Notes: generated from the sequence alone by a model not told the origin. 48,742 nucleotides of DNA from Streptomyces diastatochromogenes (GCA_001550305.1 LRTP01000285.1:1-48742); one strand, 5' to 3'; counted from the stretch's first letter, positions 32,958 to 42,349 are shown. Numbers and translations: made by a program.

Positions 32958-34396
32958 GCGTGACCACGTTCGCCCCGGAGACCGAGGCCCGCCTCGCCGT
33001 CGCCCGGCAGGTGGCCGACGCCGTCCTCTTCGAGGGCTACGTGCTCTACCCGTACCGTGCCTCCGCGGCCAAGAACCGGCTGCGCTGGCAGTTCGGCGTG
33101 CTCGTCCCGCCCGCCTGGGGCGCCGACCGCGAGGAGCACGAATTCCAGCACACCGAATGCCTGATGGAACCCAAGGCGGATGCCACCCTCGCGGTCGAGC
33201 TGCGCTTCCTGCGCGCCCGGCGCCGCACGGTCCAACAGGCGCGCCCGGACGGCGGCTTCGAGACGGTTGCCGAACTCCGGCTCGGCGACCGGACTCTGGT
33301 CCCCTGGGACGAGGGAACGGAGGAGCGCGTCGAGGCGGTCGTGCCCGTCGATGAACTCCTGGGCGAAGGAGTGAGGGTCCCCTTCGACCGCCCCGCGGGT
33401 CAGGACACCGAGCCCGTCCTCGACGAGAGCGGTCGTGTCGTCGGCCGGATGGTCCGCCGCTACGAGGAGACGAGCGGCGTACTCCGGTTGTCCGCGAGCG
33501 AACTCGACGGGCCCTACCGCGTGTTGCGGCTGACCGCGATCGTCGAGAACACCAGCACCTGGACACCCCCGGACGGCACCGCGGCCGACCGGGACGCGGC
33601 CCTCCCGCGCTCCCTGGTCGCCACCCACCTCCTCATGGGGCTCGGCGCGGGGTCGTTCCTGTCGATGACGGATCCCCCCGAGTGGGCGAAGGGCGCGGTC
33701 GCGTCCTGCCGCAATCTGCACACCTGGCCGGTCCTCGCCGGCGAACCCGGGCGCGCGGACGTGGTGTTGTCCTCGCCGATCATCCTGGAGGACCACCCGG
33801 CGATCGCCCCGGAAAGCCCCGGGGCCCTGTACGACGCCACCGAGATCGACGAGATCCTCGCCCTGCGTACCGCCGCGCTCACCGACGAGGAGAAGCGCGA
33901 GGCCCGGGGCACCGACGACCGGGCGGCCGCCGTGATCGACCTGGCGGACACCATGCCGCCCGAGGTCCTGGAGCGCCTGCACGGGGCGGTGCGCAGTCTG
34001 CGCGAGGTGACCGGGACGGGCACGGGAACGGCGTCCGCTCCGGCCGCGGACGGCTTCCCCGACGAGTTCGGCGTGCCGCGACCCGACACCCCGTGGTGGG
34101 ACCCGGCGAGCGACGCCGGTTTCGACCCGGCGCAGGACCGGATCGTCGTCGACGGCCGGTCGCTGGGCGCGGGAAGCAGGGTGCTGCTGCGGCCCGGGCT
34201 GCGCCGCACCGACGCGCAGGACCTGTTCCTGGCGGGCCGTACGGCGAAGGTCGAGGCCGTGCTGCACGACGTGGACGGCCAAGTGCACCTGGCCGTGACG
34301 GTCGAGGACGATCCGGGCGCCGACATCCGCCGCGAACAGGGCCGATTCCTCTACTTCCAGCCCGACGAGGTCGAACCACTGGAGGACAAGGCATGA
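32954..34396 (+). CDS. 480-residue conserved hydrogenase-operon protein, function unknown
   Basis: Begins at a GTG overlapping the previous stop. The N-terminal third has VADAVLFEGYVLYPYRASAA, KNRLRWQFGVLVPPAWG and EEHEFQHTECLMEP; then come RLTAIVENTSTW, SLVATHLLMGLGAGSFLSMT and HTWPVLAGEPGRADVVLSSP. A linker rich in Thr, Ala and Gly near residue 355 leads to a C-terminal part with DPAQDRIVVDGRSLGAGSRV, RTDAQDLFLAGRTAKVEAV and LHDVDGQVHLAVTVEDDPGA, which looks like a small beta domain. No cysteine cluster or membrane segment is present. The ATGA with the protease gene downstream shows it is made with the maturation machinery. I do not recognise the family by function. Confidence 0.75.
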   Translation: MSVTTFAPETEARLAVARQVADAVLFEGYVLYPYRASAAKNRLRWQFGVLVPPAWGADREEHEFQHTECLMEPKADATLAVELRFLRARRRTVQQARPDGGFETVAELRLGDRTLVPWDEGTEERVEAVVPVDELLGEGVRVPFDRPAGQDTEPVLDESGRVVGRMVRRYEETSGVLRLSASELDGPYRVLRLTAIVENTSTWTPPDGTAADRDAALPRSLVATHLLMGLGAGSFLSMTDPPEWAKGAVASCRNLHTWPVLAGEPGRADVVLSSPIILEDHPAIAPESPGALYDATEIDEILALRTAALTDEEKREARGTDDRAAAVIDLADTMPPEVLERLHGAVRSLREVTGTGTGTASAPAADGFPDEFGVPRPDTPWWDPASDAGFDPAQDRIVVDGRSLGAGSRVLLRPGLRRTDAQDLFLAGRTAKVEAVLHDVDGQVHLAVTVEDDPGADIRREQGRFLYFQPDEVEPLEDKA

Positions 34397-34953
34397 GCCC
34401 GCCCCCGGACCCACCCCGCAAGGAGCGCGGCAAGGTCCTCGTCGCCGGGATCGGGAACATCTTCCTCGGGGACGACGGCTTCGGCGTGGAAACCGTGCGC
34501 GCGCTCACCGGGCGGCAACTGCCCCCGCACGTCGAGGCCGTGGACATCGGCGTACGGGGCGTGCACCTCGCGTACCAGGTCCTCGACGGCTACGACACCC
34601 TGATCCTGGTGGACGCCACCGCGCGCGGCGAGCGCCCCGGCACCCTGTACGTCATCGAGCACGACAGCGCCGACGCGGGCGAGCCGCACGGCGTCCCGCT
34701 CGACGGCCACCGGATGACCCCCGACACGGTGCTCGCACTGCTGGGGACCCTCTGCGCCACAACCGGTGGGCAGCCGCCGCGCCGCACGCTGGTCGTGGGA
34801 TGCGAACCCGCCTCCGTCGAGGAGGGCATCGGGCTCAGCCCGCCGGTCTCGGCCGCCGTGCCGGAGGCCGTCCGGCTGATCGAAGAGTTGCTGCGGGCCG
34901 ACGAACCGGGAGAGTCCGCGCCGCGGGCCACGGTCGGCGAAGCCGCGAAGTGA
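34393..34953 (+). CDS. hydrogenase maturation protease (HyaD/HupD type)
   Basis: A 186-residue endopeptidase that removes the HhyL C-terminal extension after nickel is in place. The family start VLVAGIGNIFLGDDGFGVET (metal-sensing acid residue in LGDDGFG) and EAVDIGVRGVHLAYQVLDGY, LILVDAT are clear. VGCEPASVEEGIGLSPPVSA is the usual C-terminal signature. The ATG overlaps the previous stop by 4 nt. It is cytoplasmic. Length is slightly above the common 160-170, due to a short charged tail. Confidence 0.93.
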   Translation: MSPPPDPPRKERGKVLVAGIGNIFLGDDGFGVETVRALTGRQLPPHVEAVDIGVRGVHLAYQVLDGYDTLILVDATARGERPGTLYVIEHDSADAGEPHGVPLDGHRMTPDTVLALLGTLCATTGGQPPRRTLVVGCEPASVEEGIGLSPPVSAAVPEAVRLIEELLRADEPGESAPRATVGEAAK

Positions 34954-34964
34954 GGAGAGAAGCC

Positions 34965-35069
34965 ATGATCAAGACCCTCGTCGGCGGCGTGCTGGCCGCC
35001 GCTGTCACCGCCGTCCTCGTGCAGATCCTGCCCGACCTCAGACGCTACCTGCGGATCCGGAGCATGTGA
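34965..35069 (+). CDS. 34-residue single-pass membrane peptide (DUF6893-like)
   Basis: MIKTLVGGVLAAAVTAVLV forms one hydrophobic segment (residues 3-22), followed by a basic tail (LPDLRRYLRIRSM) predicted to face the cytoplasm. GAGGAGA precedes the ATG and the gap from the protease gene is 11 nt, so it is almost certainly translated in this operon. I recall similar small actinobacterial proteins as DUF6893. A role as membrane tether or quinone-side partner of the hydrogenase is attractive but unproven. It is too short for most gene finders. Confidence 0.75.
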   Translation: MIKTLVGGVLAAAVTAVLVQILPDLRRYLRIRSM

Positions 35070-35158
35070 GCCGACACCTCCCGCTCGTACGCCCTCTGTT
35101 GTCTCCGCCGTGCCGTTGCGGCGAACGGCGTACGTGGCCGGCCGACGACGGCGTGCCG

Positions 35159-35203
35159 GTCCGCCGCCCTCGGACGCCTCCCCTCTAATGAGGGGCGGCG
35201 GAC
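35159..35203. terminator. nested hairpin between hydrogenase structural operon and hypA
   Basis: Two alternative stems share bases. The outer stem is 10 bp (35159-35168 with 35194-35203). The inner stem is CCCCTC-TAAT-GAGGGG (35180-35195). It lies 90-134 nt after the 34-residue gene and 27 nt before the hypA ATG. It may end transcription of the upstream operon or act as an attenuator for hypA; there is no T-run. Confidence 0.5.
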
Positions 35204-35229
35204 GCCCTGCCCGAGACGGAGACCGATCG

Positions 35230-35625
35230 ATGCACGAGATGTCCCTCGCGATGGCGGTGATCGGCCAGGTGGAAGAGGCGGCGCAGCGGGCCGGCGACGT
35301 CACGGCCGTGCGCTCGGTGCGGCTTCAGGTGGGCGAGCTGGCCGGTGTCGTACCCGACGCCCTCTCCTTCTGCTTCGAACTGGCCTGCGCCGGAACCGTG
35401 CTGGAAGGCGCCGAACTGGTCACCGAAGCCGTGCCGGGACGGGCCCGCTGCGCATCCTGCGCGCACGAATGGGCCGTCGGCATGCCGCCCGCGCTGACCT
35501 GCCCGCGGTGCGGCGGAGCCACCACGGAGCTACTGGCGGGCCGGGAACTCCAGATCCTCAGCGTGCAGTGGGAGGACGGTCCGACGCACGCCCACCCCCG
35601 CGAACCGATCTCCGAGGAGCGCTGA
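35230..35625 (+). CDS. hypA: HypA, nickel-insertion chaperone
   Basis: A 131-residue protein starting MHEMSLAMAVIGQVE; His2 and its neighbours are the nickel site. The zinc knuckle is CASCAHEW...CPRCGG (two CxxC pairs near residues 75 and 95). It hands Ni to HhyL together with HypB. Length is slightly above the usual 113-120 because of a C-terminal tail containing HAH. The ATG at 35230 has GGAGA upstream. It is the first gene of hypA-hypB-hypF-hypC-hypD-hypE; hypB follows after 3 nt. Confidence 0.95.
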   Translation: MHEMSLAMAVIGQVEEAAQRAGDVTAVRSVRLQVGELAGVVPDALSFCFELACAGTVLEGAELVTEAVPGRARCASCAHEWAVGMPPALTCPRCGGATTELLAGRELQILSVQWEDGPTHAHPREPISEER

Positions 35626-35628
35626 ACC

Positions 35629-36399
35629 ATGTGCCGTGTGGTCGACCTGCAGCAAGCCGTCCTGGCCAAGAACGACGAGACCGCGCACACCCTGCGCGCC
35701 GGCCTCGCGGCCCGCGGCACCACGGTCGTCAACCTGCTCTCCAGCCCCGGCAGCGGCAAGACCGCCCTGCTGGAACGGGAACTGGGACTCGCGCGCGAGC
35801 GGTCCGTGCCGGTCGCGGCGCTCACCGCCGACCTCGCCACCGAGAACGACGCGGAGCGGCTGGCCCGCTCGGGCGTCCCGGTCAAGCAGGTCCTCACGGA
35901 CGGGCTGTGCCACCTGGAGGCCGGGATGCTCGGCCGCCACCTGGAGGGCTGGCTGCCCGACGACACCCGGCTGCTGTTCGTCGAGAACGTCGGCAACCTC
36001 GTCTGCCCGGCCTCCTACGACCTCGGGGAGACCCTGAGAGTGGTGCTCGCCTCCGTGACCGAGGGCGAGGACAAGCCGCTCAAGTACCCGACCGCCTTCG
36101 GCCTCGCCCACCTGGTGGTGGTCACCAAGACCGACATCGCCGAGGCCGTCGAGTTCGACGAGGCGGCGTTCCGCGCGAACGTCGAGCGGGTCAACCCCGG
36201 AGTGGACGTGCTGCTGACCTCGGCCCGCCGGGACCGGGGCGTCGGCGCCCTGCTCGACCGGGCGCTGGCTGCCGCGGACGGCGTCCCGCTCCATGAGCCC
36301 GTCATGGCACGCCGACCCGACGGCGCCTCACACACCCACCGACATGACGGCCACGAGCACCCGCACGGCACCGGCGCCATGGCGCACTCCCACTCGTGA
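35629..36399 (+). CDS. hypB: HypB, GTPase for nickel delivery
   Basis: A 256-residue P-loop GTPase. Walker A is LLSSPGSGKTALLERE near residue 38, and switch and other motifs follow in LFVENVGNLVCPASYDLGE and VVTKTDIAE. It provides GTP-driven nickel insertion with HypA. The N-terminus has one Cys (MCRVVD) in place of a high-affinity CxxCGC nickel motif. Instead, a His-rich tail (HTHRHDGHEHPHGTGAMAHSH, residues about 235-255) sits at the C-terminus, whereas the His-rich nickel store in other HypB proteins is N-terminal. The stop overlaps hypF in GTGA. Confidence 0.95.
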   Translation: MCRVVDLQQAVLAKNDETAHTLRAGLAARGTTVVNLLSSPGSGKTALLERELGLARERSVPVAALTADLATENDAERLARSGVPVKQVLTDGLCHLEAGMLGRHLEGWLPDDTRLLFVENVGNLVCPASYDLGETLRVVLASVTEGEDKPLKYPTAFGLAHLVVVTKTDIAEAVEFDEAAFRANVERVNPGVDVLLTSARRDRGVGALLDRALAAADGVPLHEPVMARRPDGASHTHRHDGHEHPHGTGAMAHSHS

Positions 36400-38798
36400 G
36401 CGCTCCGCCCTCCGCGGCCGCCGTCGCCGACGGGACACCGCTGCGCCGACGGGTCACCGTACGGGGTGTGGTGCAGGGCGTCGGCTTCCGCCCGTACGTC
36501 TACACCCTCGCCACCGGCCTCGAACTGTCCGGCCATGTCACCAACACCCCCGAGGGCGTCATCGCGGAGGTCGAGGGCGCCCCCTCGGCGGTCGCCCGCT
36601 TCTGCGACCGCATCGCCGTCCAGGCACCGCCGCTGGCCCGCGTGGACTCCGTGCACCACGACGACGTACCCGTCACCGGCGACGCCGCGTTCACCATCCT
36701 CGCCTCCCGCACGGGCGGCCGGGCCGGCACCCTGATCCCGCCGGACACGGCCACCTGCGCCGACTGTCTGCGCGAACTCGCCGACCCCGCCGACCGGCGC
36801 CACCGCCACCCCTTCATCAACTGCACGCACTGCGGCCCCCGGTTCACCATCGTCACCGGCCTGCCCTACGACCGCTCCCACACCACCATGGCCGGCTTCC
36901 CGATGTGCTCCGACTGCGCCCGCGAGTACGCCGATCCGGCCGACCGCCGCTTCCACGCGCAACCCGTCGCCTGCCCGGCCTGCGGCCCCCGACTTCGGCT
37001 GCTCGTCACCCGACCGGGCGTGAGCGGCCCTCCGGAACCAGTCGTCGGAGCGGACCCGGTCGCCGAGGCCCGCCGGCTCCTGGCGGGCGGCGCGATCCTC
37101 GCGGTCAAGGGCCTCGGCGGCTACCACCTGGCCTGCGACGCCACGAACCCCGAAGCCGTCGCCCTGCTGCGCCGCCGCAAGGCCCGAGGGGACAAACCCT
37201 TCGCCGTCATGGCCCGGAGCCTCGACGACCTCTGGCACCTCGTGCGGATCGGCGCCGAGGAGCGGAGCCTGCTCGACGGCGCCACCCGGCCCATCGTGTT
37301 GCTGCGTCGCCGTAGGGAGGTACCCGTGGCGGGGGCACCACGGCCCGCCGACTCCGTCGCGCCCGGCAGCCCCGACCTCGGCGTCATGCTGCCGTACACC
37401 CCCCTGCACCACCTGCTGTTCGGACTGCCCGGCGACCCCGAGGGGCCCCCGTTGCTCGTCATGACCAGCGGCAACGTGTCCGGTGAGCCGATCGTCACCG
37501 ACGACGGTGAGGCGCTGGAGCGGCTGGCGCGGCTGGCCGACGGCTGGCTCACCCACGACCGGCCGATCCATGTGCCGTGCGACGACTCGGTGGTGCGCGT
37601 GTGCGACGGCGCGTTGTTGCCGCTGCGCCGTGCCCGCGGCTACGCGCCCCTGCCGCTGACCCTGCCGGTCCCGGTGCGCCCGGCCCTCGCCGTCGGCGGG
37701 GACCTCAAGAACGTGCTCTGCCTCGGCGAGGGCCGCCGGGCCTGGCTGTCCGCCCACATCGGCGACATGGACGACCTCGCCACCCAGCACGCCTTCGAAC
37801 GCGCCGTGGCCCAACTGGAGTCCATCACCCCCGTACGCCCCGAACTGCTCGCGGCCGACCGGCACCCCGCATACCGTTCGGCGCGCTGGGCCGACCGGAA
37901 CGCGTCGGGCCGGCCCGTCGTACGCGTCCAGCACCACCACGCCCATGTCGCCGCCGCGATGGCCGAACACGGGCTGGACGGCAGCCGGCCGGTGATCGGG
38001 GTCGCCTTCGACGGCACGGGTTACGGCGACGACGGTGCGGTGTGGGGCGGGGAGATCCTGCTCGCCGACTACGACGGCTTCACCCGGTTCGGGCACCTCG
38101 CCTATGCGCCGCTGCCCGGCGGTGACGCGGCGGTGCGACGGCCGTACCGCATGGCGCTCGCGCATCTGCGCGCGGCGGGGATCGACTGGTCGGACGAGCT
38201 GGCCTGCGTGAGCGCCTGCCCGCCCGACGAACGGCGTGTGCTGGAGCGGCAGTTGGAGCGCGACCTGAACTGCGTCCCCACCTCCAGCATGGGCCGCCTC
38301 TTCGACGCCGTGTCCTCCCTCGTGGGCGTGTGCCATGCGGCCGGCTACGAGGCCCAGGCAGCGATGGAGCTGGAGGCCGCGGCGCTGGAGGCTCCCGCCG
38401 GGGACCCTGTCGCGTACGCGTTCGCCCTACGACCGGCAGGGCCGACCGACAGTTCACCCGTCCTCGCGGATCCCGCACCTGTGCTCGCGGCGATCGTCGA
38501 GGACCTGCGGGTGGGGGCCGGACCGGCCGTCGTCGCGGCGCGCTTCCATCGGGCCGTCGCCGGTCTCGTGCACCGCGTCTGTGCGCTGGCGCGTGAACGG
38601 CACGCGGTGGAGACGGTGGCCCTGACCGGCGGGGTGTTCGCCAACTCGTTGCTGTCCTCCGCCTGCGCGGCGGCCCTGGGTGCGGACGGTTTCACGGTCC
38701 TGCGCCACCGCCTGGTCCCGCCGGGCGACGGCGGTCTGGCCCTCGGGCAGCTCGTGGTGGCCGCGCGCGCCGAGGACCGTACCCGAGCCAACGACTGA
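36396..38798 (+). CDS. hypF: HypF, carbamoyltransferase for cyanide ligand synthesis
   Basis: An 800-residue protein with all expected parts: N-terminal acylphosphatase domain ([20 protein letters not shown]), two zinc fingers (CADCLRE...CTHCGPRF and CSDCAREY...CPACGPRL), a YrdC-like domain ([31 protein letters not shown]) and the C-terminal Kae1-like domain with [19 protein letters not shown] and [19 protein letters not shown]. It activates carbamoyl phosphate and passes the carbamoyl group to the HypE C-terminal Cys. It starts with a GTG inside the hypB stop; hypC follows after 20 nt. Confidence 0.96.
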   Translation: MSAPPSAAAVADGTPLRRRVTVRGVVQGVGFRPYVYTLATGLELSGHVTNTPEGVIAEVEGAPSAVARFCDRIAVQAPPLARVDSVHHDDVPVTGDAAFTILASRTGGRAGTLIPPDTATCADCLRELADPADRRHRHPFINCTHCGPRFTIVTGLPYDRSHTTMAGFPMCSDCAREYADPADRRFHAQPVACPACGPRLRLLVTRPGVSGPPEPVVGADPVAEARRLLAGGAILAVKGLGGYHLACDATNPEAVALLRRRKARGDKPFAVMARSLDDLWHLVRIGAEERSLLDGATRPIVLLRRRREVPVAGAPRPADSVAPGSPDLGVMLPYTPLHHLLFGLPGDPEGPPLLVMTSGNVSGEPIVTDDGEALERLARLADGWLTHDRPIHVPCDDSVVRVCDGALLPLRRARGYAPLPLTLPVPVRPALAVGGDLKNVLCLGEGRRAWLSAHIGDMDDLATQHAFERAVAQLESITPVRPELLAADRHPAYRSARWADRNASGRPVVRVQHHHAHVAAAMAEHGLDGSRPVIGVAFDGTGYGDDGAVWGGEILLADYDGFTRFGHLAYAPLPGGDAAVRRPYRMALAHLRAAGIDWSDELACVSACPPDERRVLERQLERDLNCVPTSSMGRLFDAVSSLVGVCHAAGYEAQAAMELEAAALEAPAGDPVAYAFALRPAGPTDSSPVLADPAPVLAAIVEDLRVGAGPAVVAARFHRAVAGLVHRVCALARERHAVETVALTGGVFANSLLSSACAAALGADGFTVLRHRLVPPGDGGLALGQLVVAARAEDRTRAND

Positions 38799-38818
38799 CC
38801 AACAGAGAGGAGAGGCTC

Positions 38819-39127
38819 ATGTGCCTGGCGGTACCCGGCAGAGTGCTGGACATCGAGGAACGGGACGGCACCCGGATGGCCAACGTCGACTTCGGCGGTG
38901 TGGTCAAGGAGGTGTGCCTGGAGTACCTGCCCGACCTCCAGGTCGGCGAGTACGCCATCGTGCACGTCGGATTCGCCCTGCAGCGCCTCGACGAGGAGTC
39001 GGCGAAGCAGACGCTCGAACTGTTCGCCACCCTCGGCCTGCTGCAGGAGGAGTTCGGCGACCCCTGGGAGATGGCCGCGGAGGCGGGCGAGGCCCTGCCG
39101 TCCGCGGGAGAGGAGGCGCGGAAGTGA
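38819..39127 (+). CDS. hypC: HypC, Fe(CN)2CO carrier chaperone
   Basis: A 102-residue protein starting [10 protein letters not shown]; Cys2 binds the iron centre and the HypC signature AVPGRV follows. The conserved core ([37 protein letters not shown]) is complete. It forms the scaffold with HypD on which Fe(CN)2CO is assembled and escorts immature HhyL. A consensus AGGAGAGG lies before the ATG. Length is somewhat above the usual 75-90 because of a C-terminal acidic tail. Its stop overlaps the hypD GTG. Confidence 0.95.
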   Translation: MCLAVPGRVLDIEERDGTRMANVDFGGVVKEVCLEYLPDLQVGEYAIVHVGFALQRLDEESAKQTLELFATLGLLQEEFGDPWEMAAEAGEALPSAGEEARK

Positions 39128-40248
39128 AGTACCTCGACGAGTTCCAGGACCCCGACCTGGCACGTCGGCTGCTCGACGACATCCACTCCACGGTGACCAG
39201 GCCATGGGCGCTGATGGAGGTCTGCGGCGGACAGACGCACACCATCATCCGCCACGGCATCGACCAACTCCTGCCGGACCAGGTAGAGTTGATCCACGGG
39301 CCGGGGTGTCCCGTGTGTGTGACCCCGTTGGAGGTCATCGACAAGGCGCTGGAGATCGCCTCCCGGCTCGGAGTGATCTTCTGTTCCTTCGGCGACATGC
39401 TCCGGGTGCCCGGCACGGGACGGGACCTGTTCCAGGTGCGGGGCGCGGGCGGCGACGTACGGGTCGTGTACTCGCCGCTCGACGCCCTGCGGATCGCCCA
39501 GCAGAACCCCGACCGCCAGGTCGTCTTCTTCGGCATCGGCTTCGAGACGACCGCGCCGCCCAACGCGATGACGGTGTACCAGGCCCGCAAGCTCGGCATC
39601 CCGAACTTCAGCCTGCTGGTGTCCCACGTGCGCGTACCGCCCGCCATCGAGGCGATCATGCAGTCACCGACCTGCCGCGTCCAGGGCTTCCTGGCGGCCG
39701 GGCACGTGTGCAGCGTGATGGGGGTGGGGGAGTACCCGGAACTGGCGGAGCGCTTCCGGGTCCCGATCGTCGTGACCGGATTCGAACCCCTGGACATCCT
39801 CGAAGGCGTACGCCGGACCGTGGCGCAGCTGGAGCGCGGCGAACACACCGTCGACAACGCCTACCCCCGTGCCGTCCGCCCGGAAGGGAACCCGGCGGCG
39901 CGGGCCGTGCTGGAGGATGTCTTCGAGGTCACCGACCGGGCCTGGCGCGGCATCGGGGTGATCCCCGACAGTGGCTGGCGGCTGTCCCCGAAGTACCGGG
40001 AGTACGACGCCGAGTACCGTTTCTCGGTCGACGGCATCCAGACCCGTGAACCGGCCGCCTGCCGCAGCGGCGAGGTCCTGCAGGGCCTGCTCAAGCCGCA
40101 CGAGTGCGAGGCGTTCGGCACGCTCTGCACCCCCCGCACCCCGCTCGGCGCCACCATGGTCTCCAGCGAGGGCGCCTGCGCCGCGTACTACCTCTACCGG
40201 CGCCTGGACCTCACCCCCGCGCCCCGGGAGGCGACCCCCGTTGTCTGA
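39124..40248 (+). CDS. hypD: HypD, Fe-S scaffold for Fe(CN)2CO assembly
   Basis: A 374-residue protein from a GTG in a GTGA overlap with hypC. Key cysteines are visible: [15 protein letters not shown] near residue 36, [10 protein letters not shown] near 60, and the C-terminal 4Fe-4S motif [20 protein letters not shown]...[23 protein letters not shown]. HypD receives Fe from HypC and redox-activates it for CN and CO addition. The sequence looks intact. Its stop overlaps the hypE start by 8 nt. Confidence 0.95.
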   Translation: MKYLDEFQDPDLARRLLDDIHSTVTRPWALMEVCGGQTHTIIRHGIDQLLPDQVELIHGPGCPVCVTPLEVIDKALEIASRLGVIFCSFGDMLRVPGTGRDLFQVRGAGGDVRVVYSPLDALRIAQQNPDRQVVFFGIGFETTAPPNAMTVYQARKLGIPNFSLLVSHVRVPPAIEAIMQSPTCRVQGFLAAGHVCSVMGVGEYPELAERFRVPIVVTGFEPLDILEGVRRTVAQLERGEHTVDNAYPRAVRPEGNPAARAVLEDVFEVTDRAWRGIGVIPDSGWRLSPKYREYDAEYRFSVDGIQTREPAACRSGEVLQGLLKPHECEAFGTLCTPRTPLGATMVSSEGACAAYYLYRRLDLTPAPREATPVV

Positions 40249-41332
40249 GACCACCGGCACCACCACCGAACTCCGTACGCCCGTACTCGACCCCGCCGCC
40301 TGGACCTGCCCGGCCCCGCTGCGCGACCAGCCGCGGATCGTCATGGGCCACGGGGGAGGCGGCGCCCTGTCCGCCGAGCTCGTCCAGCACGTCTTCGCTC
40401 CCGCGTTCGGCGGTGAGGTGCTCGCCCAGCTGGGCGACGCCGCGGCACTGTCGTTGGGCGGTGTCCGGATGGCCTTCTCCACCGACTCCTTCGTGGTGCG
40501 GCCGCTGTTCTTCCCCGGCGGCAGCATCGGTGACCTCGCCGTCAACGGCACCGTCAACGACCTCGCCATGAGCGGTGCCCGGGCCGCCTACCTCTCCTGC
40601 GGCTTCATCCTGGAGGAGGGCGTCGAGATGGAGACCGTCGCCCGCGTGGCCGAGGCGCTCGGCGCGGCGGCGCGGAGCGCGGGCGTCGAGGTCGCGACCG
40701 GCGACACCAAGGTGGTGGAGACCGGTCACGGCGACGGGATCTTCATCAACACGGCCGGTATCGGGCTCATCCCGGCGGGCGTCGATCTGCGCCCGCAGCG
40801 GGTCGTGCCCGGCGATGTCGTGATGGTCAGCGGTGCGATCGGCGTGCACGGCGTGGCGATCATGAGCGTGCGTGAGGGCCTGGAGTTCGGGGTGGAGATC
40901 GAGAGCGACTGCGCGGCGCTCGGCGGTCTGGTCGACGCCATGCTCGCCGTCACCCCGGATCTGCATGTGCTGCGCGATCCCACCCGGGGCGGGCTGGCCG
41001 CCGCCCTGAACGAGATCGCGGCGGCCTCGGGCACCGGCGTCGTCATCCGGGAGCGTGACGTCCCGGTTCCGCCGGCCGTCGCCAACGCCTGCGCCGTGCT
41101 GGGCCTCGACCCGATGTACGTGGCCAACGAGGGCAAGCTGGTGGCGTTCGTGCCCCGCGAGCACGCCGACGCCGTCCTGGACGCCATGCGGGCGCATCCG
41201 CTGGGTACGGAGTCCAGGATCATCGGCGAGGTCGTGGACGCCCATCCGGGCATGGTGGTGGCCCGCACCGGGCTGGGCGGCACCCGGGTGGTCGACCTGC
41301 CGATCGGGGAACAGCTGCCGAGGATCTGCTGA
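40241..41332 (+). CDS. hypE: HypE, cyanide-forming dehydratase
   Basis: A 363-residue PurM-like ATPase. It contains [78 protein letters not shown] and the terminal PRIC, whose last Cys is carbamoylated by HypF and dehydrated to thiocyanate. A TTG start at 40241 is chosen because GGGAGG lies 10 nt upstream and the sequence before it is Arg/Pro-rich and out of character; a GTG or ATG at that place is lacking. It ends the hypABFCDE set. Confidence 0.94.
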   Translation: MSETTGTTTELRTPVLDPAAWTCPAPLRDQPRIVMGHGGGGALSAELVQHVFAPAFGGEVLAQLGDAAALSLGGVRMAFSTDSFVVRPLFFPGGSIGDLAVNGTVNDLAMSGARAAYLSCGFILEEGVEMETVARVAEALGAAARSAGVEVATGDTKVVETGHGDGIFINTAGIGLIPAGVDLRPQRVVPGDVVMVSGAIGVHGVAIMSVREGLEFGVEIESDCAALGGLVDAMLAVTPDLHVLRDPTRGGLAAALNEIAAASGTGVVIRERDVPVPPAVANACAVLGLDPMYVANEGKLVAFVPREHADAVLDAMRAHPLGTESRIIGEVVDAHPGMVVARTGLGGTRVVDLPIGEQLPRIC

Positions 41333-41377
41333 GGCGTGGCGGGACGGCGGCGCGGGCGTCAGGTGGTGAACCCCACA

Positions 41378-41413
41378 TGGACGACCGCGCGCCCGTCGAT
41401 CCGCGGTCGTCCA
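41378..41413. terminator. bidirectional hairpin between hypE and the membrane protein gene
   Basis: A perfect 12-bp stem (41378-41389 with 41402-41413) and a 12-nt loop, in the 127-nt gap between convergent genes. It closes the hyp operon. Confidence 0.7.
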
Positions 41414-41459
41414 CCACTGTGGGCGCGGCCCCGGAGGTCACACCCGTAGGGCCGGTGTC

Positions 41460-42254
41460 CTACGCGAGGCGCTCGGCGTCCCCGACGTCGTTGCGGGACA
41501 CGGCCAGGTAGCCGACGAAGCCGATGATGGCGACGGTCCAGGACAGGGTGACCGGTCCCAGCCCGAGGGCGAGGCCGCCGCGGGCGTGGCTCAGGGCCAT
41601 CCAGTCGGCGACCGAGGCGCCGAGCGGGCGGGTGATGACGTACGCGGTCCAGAAGGCGGCCACCGCGTTGAGCGCGCCCCACTTGTGCATGACGGCAGGG
41701 ACGGCGATGGCGACGGCGTACAGCACGGCCGAGCCGAGGTAGCCGAGGCCGACCGTGGCGGAGAGGTCACCTGCGGCGGTGCCGAGCGCGAAGGTGGCCA
41801 GCACGGTGGCCCAGTAGAAGAGCTCGCGGCGGCGGGTGTGGATGCTGTGGATGGAGAGGGTCTTCTCGCTGGCGTACCAGACGGCGAACACGGCTGCCAG
41901 CGCGGCCATGAAGAAGGGAGTGGAGATCGTGTACGGGACACCCAGGCCGACGTGCAGGACGTCCGCGGCCATGGTGCCGAACACGCTGACCATCACGATC
42001 GCCGTCCAGTAGATCCAGGCGACGTAGCGACGGGCCTTGAGCTGGACAAAGAGCGCCACCACGAGGGCCAGGCCGCCGAGGCCGACGGCGGGGATCGGCC
42101 CGAGCTTCTTGGCGAGGAGGTCCGAGGCGGTCTCACCCATGCCGGTGGTCAGCACCTTGATCACCCAGAAGTAGACGGTGACTTCCGGGACCTTGCTCGC
42201 CAGATGGGTGGGGCCGGCGGCGCGACGACGGCGGGTGAGGTGCTCTGTGCTCAT
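41460..42254 (-). CDS. COG4705-type multi-pass membrane protein
   Basis: A 264-residue protein with about seven membrane segments. It begins with a soluble basic stretch ([19 protein letters not shown]) followed by KVPEVTVYFWVIKVLTTGMG, ETASDLLAKKLGP and later LGTAAGDLSATVGLGYLGSA and WTAYVITRPLGASVADWMAL. Repeated Gly-Ala-Ser-Asp-type motifs (ETASD, TAAGD, ASVAD) across segments are typical of COG4705, an uncharacterised membrane family. The start at 42254 is followed at once by conserved sequence. A pair of 11-bp direct repeats lies about 100 nt upstream. It is convergent with hypE and shows no link to the hydrogenase. Confidence 0.8.
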   Translation of the reverse strand: MSTEHLTRRRRAAGPTHLASKVPEVTVYFWVIKVLTTGMGETASDLLAKKLGPIPAVGLGGLALVVALFVQLKARRYVAWIYWTAIVMVSVFGTMAADVLHVGLGVPYTISTPFFMAALAAVFAVWYASEKTLSIHSIHTRRRELFYWATVLATFALGTAAGDLSATVGLGYLGSAVLYAVAIAVPAVMHKWGALNAVAAFWTAYVITRPLGASVADWMALSHARGGLALGLGPVTLSWTVAIIGFVGYLAVSRNDVGDAERLA

Positions 42255-42349
42255 GCCCGCACGATGACATGGCGAACAGTGCTGGCCACAGGGGTTTTTG
42301 CCATTGCTTTGGGGCTTCTGGTGCAGGAGTTGCCAGGGCCCGCGAGGGG

